A stretch of 64,000 nucleotides of DNA. It comes from Flavobacteriaceae bacterium. Lineage in GTDB: Bacteria; Bacteroidota; Bacteroidia; Flavobacteriales; Flavobacteriaceae. The translations under genes were made by a program, and so were the position numbers. The DNA is taken from assembly GCA_028284005.1 (NCBI GenBank), contig JANQSO010000007.1:372001-436000 (forward strand), read 5' to 3'. The notes under the pieces are model-generated. The model was not told the origin of the DNA and made no database searches. It worked only from the letters and a program-made list of their open reading frames with translations. Shown in pieces: positions 25,906 to 35,005 of this stretch (position 1 is its first letter; every line of letters starts with the position of its first letter).

Positions 25906-27555
25906 ATGAAATACTTAATCTTTTCTTTCGCTATTCTGTGCAGTGGATTTACGCTCGCACAGGACAATGGATACTTTTTTGGAGGACTGGAGTCAAACTC
26001 TCAGTGGCTTTTGGATGACGATGGTATCAACTTTGAAACACCGGAAGACCAATTCAGGTCCAACAATTATGTACAACTAAATTATAGTTTAGGTAAGTTT
26101 ACAGCCGGTGTGCAATATGAATCTTATTTGCCTTCTTCTCTATTGGGATACTCTCCCGTATATGATGGTGGCAACACCATAGCAACCTATTATTTAAATT
26201 TTAAAAACGAAACACTTGATATAACAGGTGGTTTTTTCTACGAACAGTTTGGAAGCGGCCTTATATTGCGTTCCTGGGAAGACAGACAATTAGGTGTCAA
26301 CAATGCACTTAAAGGATTGAAAGTAAACTTCCAGGCTACAAAGGACCTTGAACTTACCGGTGTATACGGACAACAACGAAACGGGTTTGTTGTTTCAGAA
26401 GGTGTTATTCAAGGAATTGATGCCAACTTCGATCTTAGTTCTGCTTTGAAAATTGAAGAGGTAGACCTTAGATTGGGGGCCAGTTATGTAGCCCGCTACC
26501 AGGATCGAGGAACAAATGAAGCTATTCCAAGTAATGTAAATGCTTATGGAGGAAGATTGGATTTTATTTGGGATAACTTTTACGGAGGCGTTGAAGCCAT
26601 TACAAAAGGCCCGGATGTTATAGCTAACGAGGGGCAATTGGTTTCCAATAAATTGTATGATGGAACCGCTTTACAGGTAAACCTGGGATTTGCTAAAAAA
26701 GGAATTGGTGTAAACAGTACGTTTAGACGCCTGGAGAATTTTAGTTTTTACAGTGACCGCCTGGCGGAAGGAAATGTTTTCAACGAGCTGATAGTTAATT
26801 ATGTTCCCGCGTTGACAAAGCAGCAAGATTACCTCCTAACGAATATTTATGTTTACAATGCTCAACCACGTTTGGTTGTTGAAACCTTCGACCAAAGAGC
26901 CGGTGAAGTTGGTTCTCAAACAGATATATTCTATTCTTTCAAAAAAGGTACTACCCTGGGAGGAAAATATGGTACTAAATTGGCCGTTAATTTTTCATAT
27001 TGGGCCGGATTAGATGCCGAATATAATGTGCCTAACCGTTGGTATGAAGCAAAATTCATTGGAAAAGGCCCAAGACTTTACAGAGACGTAAGTGTGGAAA
27101 TCAAGAAGCGCTGGACCCCAAAATTTAGCTCGGTTGTTACGTTTCAGGACGTAATTATTGATAAAGGTGTTTCTCTTGGAGGACCTGTGGGAGTTCAGGG
27201 AGACATTAAAGCTAAAATTGGAGTTCTGGAAGGAACTTATAAATTTAAAGCAGGTAAATCCTTAAGAGTAGTTGGACAACATCTATGGAGCGACCAGGAC
27301 AGAAAAAACTGGGCTGCAGGAGTGTTGGAATATAACTTCTCTTCAAAATTAGGGGTATACGTAGCAGATTCGTGGAATTATGGCGGAGAAGAAGAAATTC
27401 ACTATTATAATGTTGGTGGTAGCTATTCTAAAGGAAGAACCCGTTTAGGAGTTAATTACGGACGCCAAAGAGGAGGATTGATATGTGTTGGAGGTGTATG
27501 TCGTTTTGTTCCTGAGAATACCGGGCTTAGCGCCAATCTCGTTGTAACGTTTTAA
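25906..27555 (+). CDS. DUF6029 outer membrane beta-barrel protein
   Basis: 549 residues. Signal peptide 1-18 (ending TLAQ). The rest is a series of amphipathic beta strands with aromatic girdles, e.g. VQLNYSLGKFTAGVQYESYL, IATYYLNFKNETLDITGGFFY and LAVNFSYWAGLDAEY, ending in F (NLVVTF), as outer membrane barrels do. There is a Cys pair near the C-terminus (LICVGGVCRF), a possible substrate for the adjacent TlpA protein. I recognise the pattern as DUF6029, regularly found with TlpA and Omp28-like genes in Flavobacteriia. Function unknown. Confidence 0.78.
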   Translation: MKYLIFSFAILCSGFTLAQDNGYFFGGLESNSQWLLDDDGINFETPEDQFRSNNYVQLNYSLGKFTAGVQYESYLPSSLLGYSPVYDGGNTIATYYLNFKNETLDITGGFFYEQFGSGLILRSWEDRQLGVNNALKGLKVNFQATKDLELTGVYGQQRNGFVVSEGVIQGIDANFDLSSALKIEEVDLRLGASYVARYQDRGTNEAIPSNVNAYGGRLDFIWDNFYGGVEAITKGPDVIANEGQLVSNKLYDGTALQVNLGFAKKGIGVNSTFRRLENFSFYSDRLAEGNVFNELIVNYVPALTKQQDYLLTNIYVYNAQPRLVVETFDQRAGEVGSQTDIFYSFKKGTTLGGKYGTKLAVNFSYWAGLDAEYNVPNRWYEAKFIGKGPRLYRDVSVEIKKRWTPKFSSVVTFQDVIIDKGVSLGGPVGVQGDIKAKIGVLEGTYKFKAGKSLRVVGQHLWSDQDRKNWAAGVLEYNFSSKLGVYVADSWNYGGEEEIHYYNVGGSYSKGRTRLGVNYGRQRGGLICVGGVCRFVPENTGLSANLVVTF

Positions 27556-27577
27556 CAAAACAAAGAATTCAAAATAT

Positions 27578-27615
27578 AAAAAAGCCCGATAGTTAAAACT
27601 ATCGGGCTTTTTTAT
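27578..27615. terminator. Bidirectional terminator
   Basis: A perfect 16-bp stem (27578-27593 with 27598-27613) with TAAA loop, A-run before and T-run after, between the convergent DUF6029 and T9SS genes. Confidence 0.92.
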
Positions 27616-27633
27616 GATAGATAAGTCTATTAT

Positions 27634-28362
27634 TTATCTCACAACTATCTTGGTTGTCTGTGAAACACCTCGATCATTTGAGAAATGTAAAAGATACATT
27701 TGAGATCTTAAATTTGAAACATTGATCGATTGCTGTCCAACACTTAATTTTTCTTGCTGTACTACTCTTCCCTGAAGGTCATAGATAACAAGATTGACAT
27801 CTTCATTGATAGTTAATGCAAGTTCACTCGTTACAACGGTAGACTTTACAGCAACATCAAGTTTATTTAAATCATTAACACCTAATGTAGGGTCATAGCG
27901 ATAGGTCATAGATAGATCTGTTCCTATCTCATTTCCTCCTCCATCTACCTGGTAAAATCTGAAAACATATTCAACGGGATTTACACCATCTCCTAATTCA
28001 AAATTGTACATATGATTACCTGGTAGTGTTTGTCCACCGGGAGCAATAGTAACCACATCACTTCCAGGAGGGTATACTTGACCAATAATTATACCTGTAT
28101 AACACAATCCAAAGCACAATTCCATTTTTGTACCATCTGCGTTTAATGCGCTTACAAATTCAATCTTCATATTAATATCATCGGTAGCCGAAGTATTGTT
28201 CACAAAGAAGTCCAAAGAAGACTCGGAGAAATCAGCAGCAACATCAAAAACAGCTATATCTCCATCAACAATAGGGCTTCCGTCACCGTCCTCAACAGTA
28301 AATTGTGCATTCATAGTGATTGCAACAAATAACATGCATAGTAATAGTAAATTCTTTTTCAT
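27634..28362 (-). CDS. Small secreted protein with T9SS type A sorting domain
   Basis: 242 residues. Signal peptide 1-19 (ending MNAQ). One beta-sandwich-like domain (about 20-165) with four Cys-containing strands (ELCFGLCYTG). A short C-terminal sorting domain (about 175-242) with LVIYDLQGRVVQQEKL, then INVSNLRSQMYLLHF and ending TTKIVVR. T9SS export to the surface is inferred. No catalytic motif was seen. Promoter not recognised in the 386-bp divergent gap. Confidence 0.82.
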   Translation of the reverse strand: MKKNLLLLCMLFVAITMNAQFTVEDGDGSPIVDGDIAVFDVAADFSESSLDFFVNNTSATDDINMKIEFVSALNADGTKMELCFGLCYTGIIIGQVYPPGSDVVTIAPGGQTLPGNHMYNFELGDGVNPVEYVFRFYQVDGGGNEIGTDLSMTYRYDPTLGVNDLNKLDVAVKSTVVTSELALTINEDVNLVIYDLQGRVVQQEKLSVGQQSINVSNLRSQMYLLHFSNDRGVSQTTKIVVR

Positions 28363-28748
28363 TTTAAATAAATATTTAAGTTAATACAGTAATTTTTAGT
28401 TTTTTGGTGGTTAATTATTTAGCTAAAATACTTTTTTTTTATTAAAAACATCATAATAATTAACTGATTTCAAAGTCAGTATCAATATTTTACTGATCTT
28501 AGACAAATACCCGTAGTTGTTGAGGTTAAAAAAGTAATATTTTTTTTATTCCTACCAATTTAATGGGATAACTCTGTTTAAAAGCGGTTCGTGAAGAAAA
28601 ATACAAAACACCGTTAAAATCTGGGTTGCACCATGTCTTAAAACTTGTTTTTTCACACCAATTTTGTATCTTTAACAATTAATTCACTCTTTTTTATGAA
28701 AAAGAAGAATTTGTCAAAACTCAATCTAATTAATTAAAAATTAAAGAA
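28363..28748. other. 386-bp divergent intergenic region
   Basis: AT-rich (long T-runs near 28431-28440 and 28541-28549), with no open frame that looks coding. It holds the promoter of the plus-strand Omp28/T9SS gene (28645-28674). I could not identify a promoter for the minus-strand gene. Confidence 0.6.
28645..28674 (+). promoter_or_regulatory. Promoter of the Omp28-like T9SS gene
   Basis: TTG at 28645-28647, 19-bp spacer, TATCTTTA at 28667-28674 (one mismatch to TAnnTTTG). The leader is about 70 nt. Confidence 0.65.
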
Positions 28749-30434
28749 ATGCTAAAAAAAATACCCGCTATTTTAGTATTTATGTGTCTGGCGACCTTTG
28801 CATATGGTCAAACGATAGTAAGTACTACTCCTGAAAACAAGAAAGTGATCCTTGAGGAATTTACAGGTATACATTGTGTATTCTGCCCACAAGGCCATGC
28901 TATTGCGCAAGCAATACAAGACAACAATCCCGGAAATGTATTTTTGATTAACATCCACACAGGTAGTTTTTCAAACCCTGGTGCCGGTGAACCCGATTTT
29001 AGAACTCCTTTTGGAGCTGCTCTTGCCAGTCAGTCTGGTTTGGTAGGGTATCCTGCCGGTACAGTAAACCGTCATGTATTCCCCGGTCAATCACAGAGTG
29101 GTGGAAACCACACTGCTATGAGTAGAGGTAACTGGACAGGAACCTCTAATACAACTCTCGGAGAAGCTTCTTACGTAAATGTAGGTGTTGAAGCAGAAAT
29201 TGACGTTTCAAACAATGAACTTACTGTTCATGTGGAAGCCTATTATACCGGTGATAGCCCGGAAGCTACAAACTTTATGAACGTTGCTCTACTACAAAAT
29301 AACACCTTAGGGCCACAAACAGGTGGAAACGCAGGTGATGAGTATGTTCATATGCACAGATTGGTACATTTAGTTACCGGACAATGGGGAGCTGCTATTT
29401 CTCCTACTACTACGGGAACCTTTATTGATGAGACCTATACGTATACGATCCCTGCAGATTACAATGGAGTACCTGTAGAACTAGCTGATATGGAAGTAGT
29501 TGCCTTTATTTCTGAAACGCAACAGGAAATTCCCAGTGGATCCGGAGCATATCCAACGTATACAGGATTTGCAAATGCCAATGATGCTTATGCCAGATAT
29601 GTAGAAGACATCGATGACCAGTGTGGTTTTGATATATCTCCTAGAGTAAATATCCAAAATGTAGGTGGTGATGAATTAACTGCAATAACAATTAACTATT
29701 CTGTGAATGGTGGGCCAACTCAATCATATGATTGGACAGGTTCTCTTCTTTCTTTACAGAATGAAACTGTTGAGTTACCTCCAATCTCTTATACTATTCA
29801 AGCTAATAATTCAGTAGAGATCACTTTAGAGAATGACGAAAACAATGCAAATAATGTTACATCTAATACTTTTGACGTTGCTATAGAAGGTACTGGTACT
29901 GTATTTATGATATTAAATACTGACAACGCCGGTAGCCAATGTACATGGGACGTTGTAGATTCTTCAGGAACTACCGTTTACAGTGGAGGTCCTTATGGAA
30001 ACAATGAAACTATTAACGAAACATTTAGCTTACCTGCTGAATGCTACAAATTTAGCGTATATGACTCCGGTGGAGACGGTGGAGGTTCTATAGTATTATA
30101 TGATACTAATAATGATGTAATGTATAATAGCAGTGGAAACTATGGATCTGGTGATTCTGGTAACTTCTCTTCTGACGGAGTATTAGGTATCGGTGAAAAT
30201 GCACTTGAAGGTATTCGTTTGTATCCTAACCCTACCAATTCAATATTAAATATCTCTAACGCTGCAGCTTCAACTGTAGAGATCTATAATTTATTAGGAC
30301 AACTTGTTGCTACTAAAACAAATATCTCTAATAATGATCAGATTGAAGTTTCTCGTTTACAAGCTGGAACTTACCTAGTTAAAGTTTCTAAAGACAATGC
30401 TGTTAAAGTAGATAAATTGATTATTTCCAAATAA
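28749..30434 (+). CDS. Omp28-related secreted protein with T9SS type A sorting domain
   Basis: 561 residues. Signal peptide 1-20. Omp28-type thioredoxin-like domain from residue 30 with ILEEFTGIHCVFCPQGHA (CVFC). Then a jelly-roll/Ig middle, a beta domain (about 375-470) with CTWDVVDSSGTTVYSGGPYG and YKFSVYDSGGDGGGS resembling one in the 1253-aa protein of this window, and a sorting domain (about 485-561, IRLYPNPTNSILNIS ... DKLIISK). So it carries the same redox head as the lipoprotein at 23945-25240 but is exported by T9SS rather than lipid anchored. Confidence 0.88.
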   Translation: MLKKIPAILVFMCLATFAYGQTIVSTTPENKKVILEEFTGIHCVFCPQGHAIAQAIQDNNPGNVFLINIHTGSFSNPGAGEPDFRTPFGAALASQSGLVGYPAGTVNRHVFPGQSQSGGNHTAMSRGNWTGTSNTTLGEASYVNVGVEAEIDVSNNELTVHVEAYYTGDSPEATNFMNVALLQNNTLGPQTGGNAGDEYVHMHRLVHLVTGQWGAAISPTTTGTFIDETYTYTIPADYNGVPVELADMEVVAFISETQQEIPSGSGAYPTYTGFANANDAYARYVEDIDDQCGFDISPRVNIQNVGGDELTAITINYSVNGGPTQSYDWTGSLLSLQNETVELPPISYTIQANNSVEITLENDENNANNVTSNTFDVAIEGTGTVFMILNTDNAGSQCTWDVVDSSGTTVYSGGPYGNNETINETFSLPAECYKFSVYDSGGDGGGSIVLYDTNNDVMYNSSGNYGSGDSGNFSSDGVLGIGENALEGIRLYPNPTNSILNISNAAASTVEIYNLLGQLVATKTNISNNDQIEVSRLQAGTYLVKVSKDNAVKVDKLIISK

Positions 30435-30460
30435 TACTTAACAGTTTACATTAGTATTTG

Positions 30461-30489
30461 AAAACTCCGGCATTTTGCCGGAGTTTTTT
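30461..30489. terminator. Terminator after the Omp28-like T9SS gene
   Basis: A perfect 12-bp stem (30461-30472 with 30476-30487) followed by T-run. rsmG converges from the other side. Confidence 0.88.
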
Positions 30490-30514
30490 ATTAGAGTATA
30501 TAGGCTTTCTTACC

Positions 30515-31144
30515 TTAACCCCTATACTTAAGAGGAAGGTGTACCACACATTTAGTTTCAAAAAAATCTTCTTTAAAAAAATCACTCAACGGATAGATTC
30601 TCGCTTTTGGAAAAGGGGAAAGTTCTTCTGTAAGTTCACCTCCTTTTAGATAAAGGATCCCATTTTTGAGCTCATGGTTGCTTTTTTTGGCCACCCTGTG
30701 CTTTACCCAATGTACAAAGGTTTCCATTTGTGCTACGGCCCGGCTTACTATAAAATCGTATTGGTCTGGTACTGTTTCTACACGGGCATTGGTGATCTTT
30801 ATATTTTGCAGTTCCAGGCCCTTGGAAACTTCCTCCACAACTTTTATTTTTTTCCCGATACTATCCACCAAATGAAAATGTGTTTCCGGGAACAAAATTG
30901 CCAATGGGATACCCGGAAACCCACCGCCGGTTCCCACATCCAGTATTTTAGCTCCGGGTTTAAAAGCTTGTATTTTGGCTATTCCTAAAGAATGCAGAAC
31001 ATGTCTTAGATATAGTTCCTCGATATCTTTTCGGGAAACAACATTAATTTTTAAGTTCCAATCCTTATATAATTCACTCAATTTAACAAACTGTTGTATT
31101 TGCTTTTCAGAAATATGAGGAAAATAATTGAGAAGTAATTCCAT
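30515..31144 (-). CDS. rsmG: 16S rRNA (guanine527-N7)-methyltransferase
   Basis: 209 residues, normal length. SAM-binding motif ILDVGTGGGFPGIPLAILFP (68-87), followed by LVDSIGKKIKVVEEV and the conserved SRAVAQ near 135. It methylates G527 of 16S rRNA; loss gives low-level streptomycin resistance. A reverse-strand -7 box (TACTTTTG, 31168-31161) lies 17 bp upstream of the ATG, giving a short leader. It is convergent with the Omp28-like gene. Confidence 0.96.
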   Translation of the reverse strand: MELLLNYFPHISEKQIQQFVKLSELYKDWNLKINVVSRKDIEELYLRHVLHSLGIAKIQAFKPGAKILDVGTGGGFPGIPLAILFPETHFHLVDSIGKKIKVVEEVSKGLELQNIKITNARVETVPDQYDFIVSRAVAQMETFVHWVKHRVAKKSNHELKNGILYLKGGELTEELSPFPKARIYPLSDFFKEDFFETKCVVHLPLKYRG

Positions 31145-31160
31145 AGTAAGTTATCAACTG

Positions 31161-31168
31161 CAAAAGTA
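31161..31168 (-). promoter_or_regulatory. Candidate -7 box of rsmG
   Basis: TACTTTTG on the minus strand fits TAnnTTTG; it lies 17 bp from the start codon. No -33 TTG at standard spacing. Confidence 0.45.
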
Positions 31169-31271
31169 GGGTTTCTTTAATAAATTTATGATTTCATTGT
31201 ACGGTTTTACAAGGAAGATGTGTATTTTAGCGCTTTCTTTTAAAGGATTCTCCATTTAAAACAAAATTATT

Positions 31272-32372
31272 TTGAGAAATACACAAATATCCTTCTCGAG
31301 AGTTGATTCTGCCAAGTTTTTCAAAACACTCAATAAACGAGTAAATAATTATTTCAAGGAAAATAATATTTCCCGTAACGGCAATTGGAAATTGCATCTC
31401 AAAACTGTAGTGATGTTTTCCTTATTCTTAACTCCTTACTTTTTGTTTTTAACACTAGATTTCCCCTGGTGGGCACAATTATTACTTACCGTAGTAATGG
31501 GAGTTGGTATGGCAGGAGTGGGCATGAATGTTATGCACGATGCTAATCACGGTGCTTATTCTTCAAAAAAATGGATCAATAAGATAATGGGGGGAAGCAT
31601 GTATATTCTTGCCGGGAATGTATACAACTGGCAAGTTCAGCACAATGTACTGCACCATACATACACAAACATTCACGGGCATGATGAGGATCTGGAAGCT
31701 GGTAGGATCCTTAGATTTTCAGTACACTCCAAGTGGAACAGGTTTCACAGATTTCAACATTATTATAGTGTCTTTTTTTATGGGCTACTTACCATTAATT
31801 GGGTGCTAACATCAGATTTTTTTCAGACCAAACGGTATCTTGCTCAAAAATTAGCTTACGGTAAACTCCCAAAACCAGCAACTCAGTGGAGTGTATTAAT
31901 TATTACCAAATTGATTTATGCAGCTATTTGGATATTGATCCCCATACTTTTCTTCGATATAGCATGGTGGAAAATATTGATCGGCTTTTTTATTATGCAC
32001 TATGTGGCAGGCTTGATCCTAAGTATTGTTTTTCAACTGGCACATGTGGTAAAAGAAGCAGAAGTAATGCTACCGGACCCATCGGGAACCATGAAAAACA
32101 CCTGGGCAATTCATCAACTGTTCACTACAGTCAATTTTTCAACAAAGAACAAAATCATGAATTGGTTTACCGGTGGATTAAACCACCAGGTAGAGCATCA
32201 TATTTTTCCAAATATAAGCCACATTCATTATTCAAAGATCTCCGAAATCGTAAAACAAACAGCGCGAGAATTTAATTTGCCTTACAATGAATATAAGACT
32301 ACACGAAAGGCAATCATTGCTCATTTTAAACACTTAAAAGAAATGGGATTAAAACCTGCGGTCCCTGCTTAA
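31272..32372 (+). CDS. Membrane fatty acid desaturase
   Basis: 366 residues from a TTG start; no in-frame ATG lies upstream, though ATT codons at 31266 and 31269 are alternatives. All three His boxes are present: HDANH (89-93), HNVLHH (124-129) and HQVEHH near 315, with membrane helices between them (about 45-62, 68-88, 200-240). The QxxHH third box marks the family that includes linoleoyl-CoA/front-end desaturases. Di-iron enzymes of this type introduce double bonds into membrane acyl chains, probably for cold adaptation. Position of the double bond is unknown. It is 5 bp before an aminotransferase. Confidence 0.87.
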   Translation: MRNTQISFSRVDSAKFFKTLNKRVNNYFKENNISRNGNWKLHLKTVVMFSLFLTPYFLFLTLDFPWWAQLLLTVVMGVGMAGVGMNVMHDANHGAYSSKKWINKIMGGSMYILAGNVYNWQVQHNVLHHTYTNIHGHDEDLEAGRILRFSVHSKWNRFHRFQHYYSVFFYGLLTINWVLTSDFFQTKRYLAQKLAYGKLPKPATQWSVLIITKLIYAAIWILIPILFFDIAWWKILIGFFIMHYVAGLILSIVFQLAHVVKEAEVMLPDPSGTMKNTWAIHQLFTTVNFSTKNKIMNWFTGGLNHQVEHHIFPNISHIHYSKISEIVKQTAREFNLPYNEYKTTRKAIIAHFKHLKEMGLKPAVPA

Positions 32373-32376
32373 ACCT

Positions 32377-33564
32377 ATGAACCCAAAACTTTCTAACCGT
32401 GTCAACAAAATGGCTACTTCTGCAACGCTGGCCATGGCGGCAAAAGCTCGAGAACTGCGTGAAGAAGGAAAAGATATAATTGGCCTGAGCCTTGGAGAAC
32501 CGGATTTTACAATACCCGAATTTGTAAAAGAAGCGGCTATCCAGGCCATAAAAGATGATTACCATGCTTATACTCCTGTAGATGGTTACGGAGACTTAAA
32601 ACAAGCTATCATTACAAAGTTTAAACGCGATAATGATCTTACATATTCACCTTCTCAAATTGTAATATCTACCGGTGCAAAACAGTCACTGGCAAATTTG
32701 GCCATGGTGCTGTTAAATGAAGGTGATGAAGTGTTGTTACCTGCTCCATATTGGGTAAGTTATAGCGACATTAGTAAGGTAGCCGGCGGTGTACCTTTAG
32801 AAATACCTACATCCATTGAAACCGATTTCAAGATCACTCCGAAAGCTTTGGAGGCTGCCATAACTCCCAGAACCAAAATGATGATCTACAGCTCTCCATG
32901 CAATCCCAGCGGTTCTGTATATAGTCGTGAAGAATTACGGGCCCTGGCAGATATTCTAGTGAAGTATCCGGATATTATTGTCGTAAGTGATGAAATATAC
33001 GAACACATTAATTTTACCGAAGGGCATGCCTCTATGGCACAGTTTGAAGATATGTATGACCGAACTGTAACTGTAAATGGTGTTTCCAAAGCTTATGCAA
33101 TGACCGGTTGGCGTATCGGGTATATTGGCGCTCCCGAGTATATTGCCCGTGCCTGCAATAAGATGCAAGGGCAAATTACAAGTGGCGCAAATTGTATTGC
33201 ACAAAGAGCTACTATTACTGCTTTGGAAAATCCGCCCAGTAAAATTCAATACATGGTAGATGCCTTTAAAGAAAGACGAGGCATGGTATTACAGTTACTC
33301 TCTCAAATTCCCGGATTTAAGACCAACGAACCTGAAGGTGCTTTCTATGTATTCCCCGATATCTCGTATTACTTCGGAAAGGCCCTCCGTGGAAAGGAAA
33401 TTAATTCTGCATCTGACTTCTCACTATATCTTCTGGAAGAAGCCAATGTGGCAACAGTTACCGGTGAAGCTTTTGGAGATGCTAATTGCATCAGGATATC
33501 CTATGCTGCTTCAGAAACAGAGATTAAAGAAGCAATGCGAAGAATTAAGGAGGCCGTTATCTAA
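32377..33564 (+). CDS. Class I pyridoxal-phosphate aminotransferase (aspartate aminotransferase-like)
   Basis: 395 residues, the usual length of the fold-type I, subgroup I-beta enzymes. Motifs: GLSLGEPDF near the N-terminus, STGAKQSLANLAMVLLNEGD for PLP phosphate contact, PCNPSGSVY with the conserved Asn, VVSDEIYEHINF with the PLP-nitrogen Asp, and VNGVSKAYAMTGWRIGYIG with the Schiff-base Lys. The C-terminal Arg in CIRISYAASE contacts the substrate carboxylate. Most relatives use aspartate or broad amino acids with 2-oxoglutarate. It directly follows the desaturase. Confidence 0.92.
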   Translation: MNPKLSNRVNKMATSATLAMAAKARELREEGKDIIGLSLGEPDFTIPEFVKEAAIQAIKDDYHAYTPVDGYGDLKQAIITKFKRDNDLTYSPSQIVISTGAKQSLANLAMVLLNEGDEVLLPAPYWVSYSDISKVAGGVPLEIPTSIETDFKITPKALEAAITPRTKMMIYSSPCNPSGSVYSREELRALADILVKYPDIIVVSDEIYEHINFTEGHASMAQFEDMYDRTVTVNGVSKAYAMTGWRIGYIGAPEYIARACNKMQGQITSGANCIAQRATITALENPPSKIQYMVDAFKERRGMVLQLLSQIPGFKTNEPEGAFYVFPDISYYFGKALRGKEINSASDFSLYLLEEANVATVTGEAFGDANCIRISYAASETEIKEAMRRIKEAVI

Positions 33565-33580
33565 AAAACAATGATCGTAA

Positions 33581-33618
33581 AACAAAAAACTCACTAGTTT
33601 CCTAGTGAGTTTTTTGTT
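33581..33618. terminator. Bidirectional terminator
   Basis: A 17-bp perfect stem (33581-33597 with 33602-33618) with TTTC loop between the convergent aminotransferase and thioredoxin-fold genes. Confidence 0.92.
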
Positions 33619-33643
33619 CTTGATAGAAGATCTACCTTATCTG

Positions 33644-34447
33644 CTATTTGATGATCAAACTTTTATTGGCAGATCCTAAATCTGTGTTCACATTCACTAT
33701 ATATGCTCCACTGGAAAGGTTTGTATCGATCTTTATAGAATTGGAATCAAAACTATTAGTATATACAAGTTTTCCAACAACACTGTAGATATTAACTACT
33801 GCTTTAGTTGTAGCATCATTTAATTTTAAATTTATAACCGAACCATTACTTGGGTTTGGAAATAATTGGAAGCTTACATTCAACGAGTTGTCATTAACTC
33901 CCAGAGGGCTACAAGGGGCCGGCGTAGGATCAAAACCAACCGGGAAAGCTGCTTCGAAAGTTCCCACATTTGCAATAGGCCATATATCTAATGAAATAAT
34001 CTCATTACTAGGGTTGATCAGGCAATATGTTGGATATGCCGTAATACCAAAATTAGAGTCTACGGCTCCGGCGCCACCTTCCATACTTACGGCAGGGGCA
34101 TGCTCAAAAGGCCCGCCAAAGGTTTGTTCAAATTGTATAACCTCAAGATCGGTATCTGTTCCGTTATTTACAGACAGACAATACACTTCACCTTCGTTAC
34201 AACCATATTTGTCATATAATTCGTTGAAGATAGGCGTAGTTTGTTGACAGGGCCCGCAGGTATCAAAAAAGAAATCTAAAAAGACATATTTTCCTTGAGC
34301 AGTAATACTGTACAAATTGTGTTCGTTCCCTTCCGTATCAGTAAGGGTAAAATCATCCACAACTTCTCCCAAACTATAATTCTGGACTTGTGAATTTACA
34401 GAGAAACTAAAAGCAATAAATGCTAATAATAAAGTAATTTTTTTCAT
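33644..34447 (-). CDS. Secreted thioredoxin-fold protein with T9SS type A sorting domain
   Basis: 267 residues. Signal peptide 1-19 (VNSQ). A redoxin/TlpA-like domain (about 25-170) with active site FFFDTCGPCQQTTP (CGPC near 63-66) and the cis-Pro segment ITAYPTYCLI. A sorting domain (about 195-267) with FQLFPNPSNGS and ending NKSLIIK. Two further Cys (KYGCNEGEVYC) may form a second disulfide. This is a third T9SS or lipid-anchored CxxC protein in the window. Function beyond thiol chemistry is unknown. Confidence 0.87.
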   Translation of the reverse strand: MKKITLLLAFIAFSFSVNSQVQNYSLGEVVDDFTLTDTEGNEHNLYSITAQGKYVFLDFFFDTCGPCQQTTPIFNELYDKYGCNEGEVYCLSVNNGTDTDLEVIQFEQTFGGPFEHAPAVSMEGGAGAVDSNFGITAYPTYCLINPSNEIISLDIWPIANVGTFEAAFPVGFDPTPAPCSPLGVNDNSLNVSFQLFPNPSNGSVINLKLNDATTKAVVNIYSVVGKLVYTNSFDSNSIKIDTNLSSGAYIVNVNTDLGSANKSLIIK

Positions 34448-34478
34448 AATCGGGTAGTTTAAATTTTATCTAAAACTA

Positions 34479-34486
34479 CAAATATA
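34479..34486 (-). promoter_or_regulatory. Candidate -7 box of the thioredoxin-fold T9SS gene
   Basis: TATATTTG on the minus strand fits TAnnTTTG, 31 bp upstream of the ATG at 34447. No -33 TTG at normal spacing. Confidence 0.45.
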
Positions 34487-34687
34487 TTGTTTAAAAACAA
34501 GGGGTTAAGCCTGCTTTTCAAGTACAAAAAAGGAAGTTTTTTTCAATTTCGCTTCTGCTCGCTTTCCCTGCCTGCTACCCTACTTTTTTAATAGGAATAA
34601 CAATATTTTCAAAAAAAATAAAACAATAGCCTGTTAAAAGCTATTTTTATATAATTATCATACATTTAATTCATAAAAAGTAAGTTT

Positions 34688-35005
34688 ATGTTTACATCTT
34701 TTCAAAATTGTGAGCCAAAAGAAATCGCTCCCGGATTTACAGCACGTTTTATTCATACAGAGTTACAGACCCATGCATTGGTAACCATAAAAAAAGGAGC
34801 TGTCCTTCCCGAACATTTTCATGTACATGAACAAATTTCGCAGGTTTTGGAAGGCGAATTTGAATTAACCATTGAAGGTAAAACCAAACGTTGTAAAAAA
34901 GGAGATATAGCTATTATAAGCTCAAATAATAAACATTCCGGAAAAGCACTTACACCTTGTATAATCTTTGATGTTTTTACACCTGTGAGAGAAGACTACA
35001 GGTAA
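34688..35005 (+). CDS. Single-domain cupin protein
   Basis: 105 residues. One cupin_2 barrel. Motif 1 is LPEHFHVHEQISQVLEGEFEL, with metal-binding His residues and Glu; motif 2 is KGDIAIISSNNKHSGKAL with its His. Both are intact, so metal binding is likely. Substrate cannot be inferred. It stands alone in the plus direction and its stop abuts the stop of the convergent trkH gene. A weak inverted repeat (AATAGC 34625-34630 with GCTATT 34640-34645) lies upstream. Confidence 0.85.
   Translation: MFTSFQNCEPKEIAPGFTARFIHTELQTHALVTIKKGAVLPEHFHVHEQISQVLEGEFELTIEGKTKRCKKGDIAIISSNNKHSGKALTPCIIFDVFTPVREDYR

Noticed and set aside
30458..30649. Small plus-strand frame after the Omp28-like gene
   Set aside because: It spans a terminator and the end of rsmG on the other strand; no coding character.
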